Origin: an uncultured Shewanella sp. | GTDB taxonomy: Bacteria > Pseudomonadota > Gammaproteobacteria > Enterobacterales > Shewanellaceae | DNA length: 64,000 bases | Direction: 5' to 3' | NCBI RefSeq assembly: GCF_947491715.1 | Contig: NZ_CANLKR010000001.1 | Location: 248,001 to 312,000, forward strand | Shown here: in pieces, positions 18,053-25,462 of the stretch | Layout: each line of letters begins with the position of its first letter | Numbering within the stretch: position 1 is the stretch's first letter | Made by a program: the position numbers and the translations under genes | The notes under the pieces: generated by a model | Databases searched by the model: none | Told to the model about the DNA's origin: nothing | The model's input: only the letters and a program-made list of their open reading frames with translations

Positions 18053-18685
18053 GTGCAATATGTGAAAATCGATGAAAAAAAAATTATCCCTTCTAAAATT
18101 GTCTGTGTGGGGCGCAATTATGTTGAGCATATAAAAGAGTTGGATAATGATGTGCCTGATGACCTGCTTATTTTTATCAAGCCTAACTCAGCGATATCAA
18201 CGCGATTGCAATCCTTTCATACGGAACCTTTGCATTATGAAACGGAGCTCTGCTTTCTTTATCAAGCTGGGCGTTTTTCAGCGGTCGGAGTGGGGCTTGA
18301 CTTAACCAAAAGAGATTTGCAAAGCCAGTTAAAGCAAAAAGGGTTACCTTGGGAAAAAGCGAAAGCGTTTGATGGATCAGCTGTTTTCAGTGATTTTGTT
18401 TCAATAGATTCTGTCGATCCCTCTTTATCTTTTTCACTTTCGATTGATAGTGAGCTTATTCAGCAGGGTGATATTACACTGATGATCCACTCTCCTCAGG
18501 CCATTTTGGCGCATGTTTCAAACTTTATGTCTTTAGAAGAAGGCGACATAGTAATGACAGGGACACCAAAAGGAGTGGGACAAGTGAAACCTCAAAGCCA
18601 TTATTGTGCCAAGGTGATGTTGAAAGGTGAAACGTTATTAACACACGAATGGCGGGCCGAAAATACTGGCAGTGAAGGCTATTGA
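18053..18685 (+). CDS. Fumarylacetoacetate hydrolase family protein
   Basis: A 210-residue FAH-fold protein similar in size to E. coli YcgM. Features are KIVCVGRNYVEHIKEL at the N-terminus, the metal-binding glutamates in HYETELCFLY, and the C-terminal LEEGDIVMTGTPKGVGQVK. Members hydrolyse or decarboxylate 2-keto acids such as oxaloacetate or acylpyruvates. The start is GTG 18053, with AAGGA 7 bases upstream. It converges on the TrmK-like gene. Confidence 0.88.
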   Translation: MQYVKIDEKKIIPSKIVCVGRNYVEHIKELDNDVPDDLLIFIKPNSAISTRLQSFHTEPLHYETELCFLYQAGRFSAVGVGLDLTKRDLQSQLKQKGLPWEKAKAFDGSAVFSDFVSIDSVDPSLSFSLSIDSELIQQGDITLMIHSPQAILAHVSNFMSLEEGDIVMTGTPKGVGQVKPQSHYCAKVMLKGETLLTHEWRAENTGSEGY

Positions 18686-18698
18686 TGCGTTAAGAGTG

Positions 18699-19388
18699 TT
18701 AACTGATTTGTGCTAATAGTGCTTGATAGGCTCGAATGGGTGAAGGGTCTGTTTGAGTACGGCCTTTAGCCATATTTTGGTAGTGTGTAATTGTTTTTTT
18801 GAGGTAATCTTGATGAGTGGCTAAGTTGAGATCCCACATTTTGTTGCCAACGGTTGCAAGTGGTGTGTTTGCTTGTGTTGAAACATGTATGATCTCATAA
18901 AAGCGTTGGTTATCTTTTATCAAATATTCATCGACCAATCCTATTTCGAGTTGTTTTAGCCTCCGTCTGACTTTGAAATGATGATGAACAGGACAGATCA
19001 GAAACTCTACAGGAATGTTGGGATGTGACTGAAGTAAGTGTTCAATGATTTCAAGAGTAAGATCGCCTCCAACACCAGCAATAATAATTAATTGAGGCTG
19101 TGTACTGTGCACTAATGGAAGGTTTTTTGCGTTTAAACAGTGAGTGTGCCATTGGCTGGGGGCTACAACTTGGTTGTTATGGGCTAGCTGCGGGTAAAAT
19201 TGTCTTAATCTATCCTCTAACTTTGCGATTACATGGGGCACTGTATCAACAAAGTGGATATGGGGGGCGGCTTGTTTATCGAGCAAAGCTGCGCCGAGTA
19301 ATCCGTGATCGCAACAACAATCCCAAATATGAGCATATTGCCGAGTGATCATATGATTGATTTGGTGTAATCGTGGATTTAGCTTCAA
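18699..19388 (-). CDS. TrmK-like SAM-dependent tRNA (adenine) methyltransferase
   Basis: A 229-residue class I methyltransferase. The SAM site is IWDCCCDHGLLGAAL in place of the DIGTDHGYLP of Gram-positive TrmK. The catalytic-region motif IIIAGVGGDLTLEII resembles IAGMGG of TrmK, and RRRLKQLEIGLVDEYLIKDNQRFYEII matches the C-terminal half of the domain. TrmK makes N1-methyladenosine at tRNA position 22. The assignment to the family is fair; the substrate in this organism is inference. Confidence 0.75.
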   Translation of the reverse strand: MKLNPRLHQINHMITRQYAHIWDCCCDHGLLGAALLDKQAAPHIHFVDTVPHVIAKLEDRLRQFYPQLAHNNQVVAPSQWHTHCLNAKNLPLVHSTQPQLIIIAGVGGDLTLEIIEHLLQSHPNIPVEFLICPVHHHFKVRRRLKQLEIGLVDEYLIKDNQRFYEIIHVSTQANTPLATVGNKMWDLNLATHQDYLKKTITHYQNMAKGRTQTDPSPIRAYQALLAQIS

Positions 19389-19454
19389 AGATATGGCTCA
19401 ACGTTAATGAATGGAGAGTTTAAGATTGTATTAAATCAGGTGGGTTCATGGGAT

Positions 19455-19682
19455 TTAAACGATGTGTTCCATATCAAGCTCAAGATCGGTGCATCCTTTT
19501 TTGCAGTAAATTCCAGATAAAGTTGTAGACGGATCTGTTTTGGGTAATTTAAGTAATAATGCTTGTCCACATTTTTTACAAGATACTGTTTGTCCTTTAA
19601 AAACCCGTTTGATCAACTTTTTTTGCTCATTATAGGATTGAGTCGTGGTCTGATTAATGTGTGAAAAATCCACTTGTGCCAT
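19455..19682 (-). CDS. Small protein with four-cysteine zinc-ribbon-like motif
   Basis: A 75-residue protein of unknown function. Cysteines C35, C38, C60 and C64 (CKKCGQ and CKKGC) could bind a metal, and the tail is acidic. It lies 66 bases upstream of the TrmK-like gene on the same strand and could share its transcript. Confidence 0.7.
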   Translation of the reverse strand: MAQVDFSHINQTTTQSYNEQKKLIKRVFKGQTVSCKKCGQALLLKLPKTDPSTTLSGIYCKKGCTDLELDMEHIV

Positions 19683-19877
19683 TGTTAGCTGCCTTTACTA
19701 CTGTTGTAATGATTTTTGATCTGGGTCAATTACAATACCTAAGATAACAGCCATTATACCTAAATCATACTCCATCTAACAAGTCAGTGAACCTTGTTAG
19801 ACTTCTCGATTTTGTTGTATTTAGCAAGTAAGATGTTTGCCGAAAATAAAAAGCAGTATTTCGTATAGGAAAACAAC

Positions 19878-20606
19878 ATGAATATTGAGTCACAAAGTCA
19901 GTCTATCGTACCTGTTTGGGATTTACCCAGTCGAATATTTCATTGGGTTAATTTATTTCTGGTACTTTTGTTATTGTTTGTTGGTTTTGTTATGTTGTTT
20001 AAACCTGAATTAGGGATCACAGGATTAGAAGCTAAAATTAAATTAAAAGAGTTACATATTGTCATTGGTTATGGTTTTGCTATTAATCTTGGTTTGCGAA
20101 TTCTTTGGGGCTTCATGGGGAATAAGTTTGCTAGATGGAGTGCATTATCTTTTAAAAAGGGAGAGGTTAAGCAGTATATTAATACGATCAATCATCCTGA
20201 TGCTCCGCAACATATAGGCCATAATCCTCTCGGAAAAATGGCGATTATATTGATGCTGCTGACTTTATGTTCTATAACCATCACAGGTCTTATTCGATCA
20301 GGGACAGATCTTTATTATCCTCCTTTTGGGAGTATAACTCAGCAATTTGTTGCCCAAGCCAATATTGAGTCATCATCGATCAAACCTTATGATAAAACCG
20401 GAGTCGATGAGACGAAGACCGCGTTATTGAGTCCTTATAAAAAATTAGCGGGTAAAATACATTTATACAGTGTGTATTTTTTGTTGCTGCTTATTTTCTT
20501 TCATGTTGTGGGTGTAATTTGGGCTGAAATAACACATCAGCCGGGTATCGTATCAGCAATGATTTCAGGAAAAAAATCAATTAAGTCAGCAGATAAGCAT
20601 TATTAA
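19878..20606 (+). CDS. Cytochrome b561-like membrane protein
   Basis: A 242-residue protein with four predicted membrane segments (about 23-42, 60-80, 118-140, 193-216). Histidines H22, H60, H195 and H209 are suited to ligate two b-type haems. It resembles the cytochrome b subunits that link quinones to periplasmic partners such as hydrogenases or small c-type cytochromes. The start has WDLPSRIFHWVNL, typical of the family. No partner cytochrome gene is adjacent; the ybaM-like gene follows after about 75 bases. Confidence 0.87.
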   Translation: MNIESQSQSIVPVWDLPSRIFHWVNLFLVLLLLFVGFVMLFKPELGITGLEAKIKLKELHIVIGYGFAINLGLRILWGFMGNKFARWSALSFKKGEVKQYINTINHPDAPQHIGHNPLGKMAIILMLLTLCSITITGLIRSGTDLYYPPFGSITQQFVAQANIESSSIKPYDKTGVDETKTALLSPYKKLAGKIHLYSVYFLLLLIFFHVVGVIWAEITHQPGIVSAMISGKKSIKSADKHY

Positions 20607-20679
20607 TTGATATACTGACACAAAGGTAGGTTGTTTTTTCGACCTATCGTTATTATTCATTTTCCAATTGAGTCATATA

Positions 20680-20880
20680 ATGAGCCAAGATAACGACACG
20701 AAAGACAGTGATAAAAATCATGCACATCTATTGGAGTCTGCTACGGCAGAAGTAAAGCTGGCCGTAGATTTGATTTTTTTATTGGAAAGCAATGAGGTTG
20801 ATCCTCATGTTGCTCTGCAAGCTTTATCGATAGTGAAACATGATTTGGAAGCAAAAATTAATCAGCAGCATTCTGATTAA
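20680..20880 (+). CDS. ybaM: YbaM-like DUF2496 small protein
   Basis: A 66-residue protein. The core VKLAVDLIFLLESNEVDPHVALQALSIVKHDLE matches the YbaM/DUF2496 pattern, and the N-terminus is acidic. The function is unknown. ATG 20680 is preferred over a TTG four codons earlier, although neither has a good ribosome binding site. Confidence 0.75.
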   Translation: MSQDNDTKDSDKNHAHLLESATAEVKLAVDLIFLLESNEVDPHVALQALSIVKHDLEAKINQQHSD

Positions 20881-20900
20881 CCGTTGGAAAAGGGGGATTG

Positions 20901-20941
20901 GAGCCGCTTTACTTCATCGAAATAGCGGCTCTGAACGGTTT
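20901..20941. terminator. Hairpin between convergent ybaM-like and transporter genes
   Basis: GAGCCGCT and AGCGGCTC pair over 8 bases around a 25-base loop. The outer bases CCGTT (20881-20885) and AACGG (20944-20948) extend the symmetry. It lies between convergent stops at 20880 and 20957. There is no clear T-run. Confidence 0.5.
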
Positions 20942-20956
20942 TAGCATGAGATAAAC

Positions 20957-22195
20957 TTAAGACATAACAAAGACTATCCATAGATAACTGAAAATAAGAG
21001 ACACGACTGTAATAGGAAGTAATGTTAAGGCAAACTCCCAAAAGCTAAAGGGTTTCGCATTAAATTTTTCGGTTTGTTGTACAACGATAACATTGCTTGC
21101 TGCACTGATAATAAACAAGTTACCTGCTAGAGTACTGGTTGCTGACAATAACATCATGGTGGACAGTGATTGCTGAGTTAGCAACTGTAAATAAATTTCG
21201 ATGAGAGGAACATTGGAAAATAGCTGACTTCCCCAAAAACTGATCATTGTCAGTAAAGGAGGATGATCAAGTTCTGTGATCTTTGGCCCCAGCCAAGTCT
21301 GTAAATCTCCAGAAGCCAGTACAGCTCCAGTGACAATAAACATGGCAACGAAGAATACGAGCGTAGCCCAATCGACTTCTTTAAAGACGGTATGACGATG
21401 TGGATTAAAGAGATAAACGGGTAAGCAAGCAATGAGTGCCATAATGCCTATTGGCATATGGTAATTCGGATTTAAGCTAATGAGCACGCTATCACCTAAA
21501 ATCATTGTAATGAGAAGAGCGACACTGAGGTAAGCTGGCCAACTACTGCCATGGTTTGGCTTAGGAAGGTCGACATGTTCTTGACAAACTCCTCCCCATT
21601 TTTTTTGTACGTATAGTAACCAAAAAAAAGCAAACATCATTGAAAAAAGCGTTGGGACAACTAACCATAATGCAAAGCTACTCATTGGATTAGTGATATG
21701 GCCTTTGGCAGCAATTAAAATATTTTGAGGATTGCCAACTGGGGTTAACATACTGCCAATGGTTACCGCAGTGCATAATGCAATGAGTAACACTGTTGGG
21801 CGAATTTTTAATAACCTCGCTAAGGTGAGTGCAATGGGCGTACCAATAACGGCGGCGGCATCATTGGTGAGTATCGCAGCGGTAATACCAGAAAATACCA
21901 TGAGAAAAAGTAAAGAAATAGAGATGCTCGGGTGGTGCTTATTTAAATAATCACACATGCGCTCGGATATGCCGCTATCATACAGCGCAGCGGCAATAGA
22001 GAAAACACCAAATAAGTAAGCGATGACATTCCAATCAATATTGAGAAAGGCACTCTTTAGACTCACTTCACCCATGATCAAAATAACGATGGCGCCCATG
22101 GACATGATATGCCAAATACGTAACCAATTGGGAAGCCATTGCCTAATCGAGATTAAAATAAAAATGATAATTGTGGTAATTAAGCTTAATGACAT
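20957..22195 (-). CDS. ArsB/SLC13-type (YbiR-like) anion transporter
   Basis: A 412-residue inner-membrane protein with about 11 hydrophobic segments. The Ion Transporter superfamily motifs are FSGITAAILTNDAAAVIGTPIAL, IGSMLTPVGNPQNI and the mirrored SQLFSNVPLIEIYLQLL. The arrangement resembles YbiR and ArsB. The substrate could be an anion such as arsenite, a carboxylate or sulfate, but no regulator or partner gene nearby decides this. Confidence 0.83.
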   Translation of the reverse strand: MSLSLITTIIIFILISIRQWLPNWLRIWHIMSMGAIVILIMGEVSLKSAFLNIDWNVIAYLFGVFSIAAALYDSGISERMCDYLNKHHPSISISLLFLMVFSGITAAILTNDAAAVIGTPIALTLARLLKIRPTVLLIALCTAVTIGSMLTPVGNPQNILIAAKGHITNPMSSFALWLVVPTLFSMMFAFFWLLYVQKKWGGVCQEHVDLPKPNHGSSWPAYLSVALLITMILGDSVLISLNPNYHMPIGIMALIACLPVYLFNPHRHTVFKEVDWATLVFFVAMFIVTGAVLASGDLQTWLGPKITELDHPPLLTMISFWGSQLFSNVPLIEIYLQLLTQQSLSTMMLLSATSTLAGNLFIISAASNVIVVQQTEKFNAKPFSFWEFALTLLPITVVSLIFSYLWIVFVMS

Positions 22196-22634
22196 AAAAG
22201 TAATGCCTTACATTGTCGATTTTTATGAATTGTATTGTGGTCCAGTCTATCTGTTATGGATGTTTTAGGTACTGTATAAAAGTGCTATCTGAGGTATTTT
22301 GTCATGATTTATAACAATATCGTCTTTTTGTTTTTCAAATATATTTAGCTTGTTTGGTAATTGTTTTTACGTTTCCAGCGTTTGAATATTTTGGATTGTC
22401 TTTCTTTAAACTGCCAAATTAAACATCTTGATATCGATTTTTCAATGAATTTAGGTTGCTTGTCAATATCCTGATTGTAATCATTTAATTTATCTTATAA
22501 ATAGCATATTTGAAGATATCATTACTATACTCATGGATAATGATTAATACTTATTCATTATGTCTCAAATTTCAAAATTGTATAATAAATTTGCTACTTA
22601 TTCTTCATTTATTCATATAAGGCTGACATAAATC
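22196..22634. other. Divergent intergenic region with nested dyads
   Basis: 440 AT-rich bases with no gene. Near the MFS gene, ATCATTA (22519), ATAATGA (22537-22543) and TCATTAT (22555-22561) make overlapping palindromes. They could bind a dimeric repressor. The first arm GATAATGAT equals a Fur half-site, but the full Fur spacing is not met. Confidence 0.4.
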
Positions 22635-23861
22635 ATGCATAAACCACTTCAGGGGATTAATTTTTTTTCAGGTGATGTTGGGGGAGGCCTCGGTCCTTAT
22701 CTTGCTATTTATCTTATGTCTATTTTGCAATGGGATCCTGGAAAAATTGGTGTTGCCTTGGCAGTGACCTCTATTGCGACAGTGATTATGCAAACGCCTG
22801 CGGGGGGATTTGTGGATGCGACTCACCGTAAACGATTACTATTGATTGTTTGTGCGGCGGTTATTGCGCTGTCAACTGTCACCATTGCGATGAGTAATAC
22901 GGCTTGGATTATTTACCTTTGTCAAGGGGCTATCGGTGTTGCGGCGGCTTTTTTGGGCCCGACTATCGCTGCAATGACATTAGGTATCGTGGGTCCACGG
23001 CGATTTACAAAACAAACCAGTGCTAATCAAGCTTGGAATCATGCTGGTAATGTCTTTGCTGCTGCTATTTCAGCTGTATTGGCTTTGTGGGTGTCTGCTT
23101 TGGGTGTTTTTTGGTTGGTAGCGATTATGGCAGCGGGTTTGGTTTTTTGTACCTTATTGATCCATCCTAGGGAAATTAATCATGAAAGAGCGCGCGGTGC
23201 GAAGGTCAATCCTCAAGAAGTTAATCAGCAACCGTCTGGATTTAAAGTACTATTACATGATCGACGTTTAGTTATTTTTGCTGCAAGTATTTTATTGTTT
23301 CATTTTGCTAATGCGGCAATGTTACCTTTGGTGAGTCAAAAGTTGTCGTCGGGCAGCAATGCTGAACAAGGTATTGCTTTCACCTCTGCGTGTATTATTA
23401 CCGCCCAATTCGTGATGATTTTCATGGCTATTTTTTGTGGTAAAAAAGCGGATACTTGGGGACGAAAGCCATTATTTTTGATTGCCTTTGCTATTTTACC
23501 TATTCGAGCCTTATTATTTTCATTAACGGATACATCTGTTTATTTAGTGATGATCCAAGCACTAGATGGTGTTGCGAATGGTATTTTTGGTGTACTTTTT
23601 TTATTAATTGTCGCTGATCTCACTAAGGGTTCTGGAAGGTTTAATATAGTACAAGGGGCATTAGCCACGCTATTGGGGATCGGAGTTTCTTTAAGTAATT
23701 TAATTGCAGAGCAGGTTGTTGAGCTGAGTAATTTTGATACCGGATTTATCTTTTTGGGGGTTGTGGGATTAGCTGGTTTGATTGTTTTTGCAGTGTTTAT
23801 GCCGGAAACAGTAAATATAAAGGAGGTCAATAATATTGACAGTCAATTAGAAGTGTCATAA
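22635..23861 (+). CDS. MFS transporter
   Basis: A 408-residue major facilitator superfamily protein with 12 predicted segments. The loop 2-3 motif is GGFVDATHRKRLL and the equivalent in the second half is GKKADTWGRKPLFL. The sequence resembles drug or sugar-type efflux MFS proteins, but the substrate is unknown. Possible operator dyads lie 75-115 bases upstream. A GT9 gene follows after 180 bases. Confidence 0.88.
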   Translation: MHKPLQGINFFSGDVGGGLGPYLAIYLMSILQWDPGKIGVALAVTSIATVIMQTPAGGFVDATHRKRLLLIVCAAVIALSTVTIAMSNTAWIIYLCQGAIGVAAAFLGPTIAAMTLGIVGPRRFTKQTSANQAWNHAGNVFAAAISAVLALWVSALGVFWLVAIMAAGLVFCTLLIHPREINHERARGAKVNPQEVNQQPSGFKVLLHDRRLVIFAASILLFHFANAAMLPLVSQKLSSGSNAEQGIAFTSACIITAQFVMIFMAIFCGKKADTWGRKPLFLIAFAILPIRALLFSLTDTSVYLVMIQALDGVANGIFGVLFLLIVADLTKGSGRFNIVQGALATLLGIGVSLSNLIAEQVVELSNFDTGFIFLGVVGLAGLIVFAVFMPETVNIKEVNNIDSQLEVS

Positions 23862-24040
23862 ATATTCTTTTTTATCATTTTTTTTATTTTATTGATTAAA
23901 AGAGGTTTAATCATGAGGTAGAATGCTGCGCTGAGATTGAGCAAGGATAGCTCTATTAAAAGTATTTCTTTATGTTTAGCAAATGAATGGGTGAAGAAAG
24001 GGATTCGTTTGTGTCGATTGAAAAGGTATTTTAGTTCAAT

Positions 24041-25099
24041 ATGAAGCTTGAAAAGATTAATTATCATGAGGTTACAGGGAGTATACTATTAGTACTACCT
24101 AAGTATATCGGGGACGCTATCAACACGACTCCTACTATTGGCATGTTAAGAGCGCTTTTTCCCGACAAAAAAATAATTTTACTCGTTAGGGCCTATTTAG
24201 CGCCGTTGTTTGAACGAGATGATCGCTTTGATGTTACCGTTTTGGTTGATCATCGCTATACAGCAAAATCTCGTTTGAGTTTAATTAAGCAAGCTAAACT
24301 CATAAAGTCATATCGATGTGAATTGGCGATTGTGATGCGAAACTCTTTTTCTGATGCTTTATTGTGTTGGTTATCGGGTATCCATTATCGAATAGGCTAT
24401 AGGAACGAAGGACGTTCATTTTTATTAACTCATGCCTATTATTTACACCCTTATAGGCATTATTTACAACGTTATGCCTTTTTGGCTAATGAGCCTTTTG
24501 GGCGACCTTTTGAACAGATGCCCAGCACATATCTCTTTTCTAAACCACAAAGTGTAGGGAAGCCAAGTAGACAACTCAAAGTAGGTGTTTATTTTGGCGG
24601 AAAGAATAAAGGGCTACGACATTATCCAAGCGATCTCGGCATTCAAACTTTGTTAATGATATCGGCCGAGCTAAATTGTAAATTTTGGGTTTTTGGTGAT
24701 GAAAACGAAGCAAAAGATAATGCAGTGTTAGTGGATGCGTTAGAGCTGCATCATCGTGGTGTTGTTGACTTTTCGGGGAAAACCAGCTTAATCGAATTAG
24801 TTGATGGGATAGCATCTATTGATGTTTTATTGACGATAGATTCAGGTCCATTGCATATGGCAGCGGCGGTTGATACGCCATATGTGGCTATTGTGGGCTT
24901 AGGAACCAGCCCTTGGAGTATGGTGGAACCAAAAGAGCGTTCAGGCGTGAGTTTGTTTGCCAATGGTTTGGGATTAGTTGACGCTGATTTGATACGTAAT
25001 ATTACTCCAGAGCGAGTGTTAGCTGCGACACTATCTTTAGGTTTATCTTATGATAATGAATGTAATGTATTTCAAACTAAACAATGTGTTAATGAATAA
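24041..25099 (+). CDS. Glycosyltransferase family 9 (heptosyltransferase-like)
   Basis: A 352-residue GT-B fold enzyme. The N-terminal ILLVLPKYIGDAINTTPTIGMLRALFP is the family start. The donor-binding C-terminal half has FSGKTSLIELVDGIASIDVLLTIDSGPLHMAAAVDTPYVAIVG. GT9 enzymes transfer heptose or related sugars to the LPS core at the cytoplasmic face. No other LPS genes are adjacent, so its step is not defined. Confidence 0.88.
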   Translation: MKLEKINYHEVTGSILLVLPKYIGDAINTTPTIGMLRALFPDKKIILLVRAYLAPLFERDDRFDVTVLVDHRYTAKSRLSLIKQAKLIKSYRCELAIVMRNSFSDALLCWLSGIHYRIGYRNEGRSFLLTHAYYLHPYRHYLQRYAFLANEPFGRPFEQMPSTYLFSKPQSVGKPSRQLKVGVYFGGKNKGLRHYPSDLGIQTLLMISAELNCKFWVFGDENEAKDNAVLVDALELHHRGVVDFSGKTSLIELVDGIASIDVLLTIDSGPLHMAAAVDTPYVAIVGLGTSPWSMVEPKERSGVSLFANGLGLVDADLIRNITPERVLAATLSLGLSYDNECNVFQTKQCVNE

Positions 25100-25325
25100 T
25101 ATATCTTGTCATTCTATATTATCCTAGGCTTGTATTTTAGCTGGATATGAAGTGGTTCGCCCACATAAATTGCTATTTGTCCCTTTCTAAAAGTATGGTC
25201 AATATTGTTCAAATATTGGTCATTCTTTGTGTTGTACTTATTTGATCAAGTGGAGGTTAAGTTGCAGCTACAGGTGCCTGCTCAATCATTTTTAACTCTG
25301 TTTAAATAAATATGATTAACTTTGC

Positions 25326-25357
25326 TTGACCTTAGACATTACTCCAAGGTTTATAGT
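25326..25357 (+). promoter_or_regulatory. MerR-type metal-responsive promoter of zntA
   Basis: A -35 TTGACC (25326-25331) and -10 TATAGT (25352-25357) are separated by 20 bases. A dyad runs from 25329 to 25350 with arms ACCTT and AAGGT in the overlong spacer. This is the hallmark of MerR-family activators such as ZntR, which untwist a 19-20-base spacer when metal binds. No MerR-family gene is adjacent, so the regulator must be elsewhere. Confidence 0.85.
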
Positions 25358-25462
25358 TAAGTTATATTGTGCACGTGATTACTTATTGGGATCCATTGAG
25401 TGCGCTTAATCTGAGTGTAAACGTCATTGCCTAACAGATGATGTCCTTTAGGAGTGTTGCCT

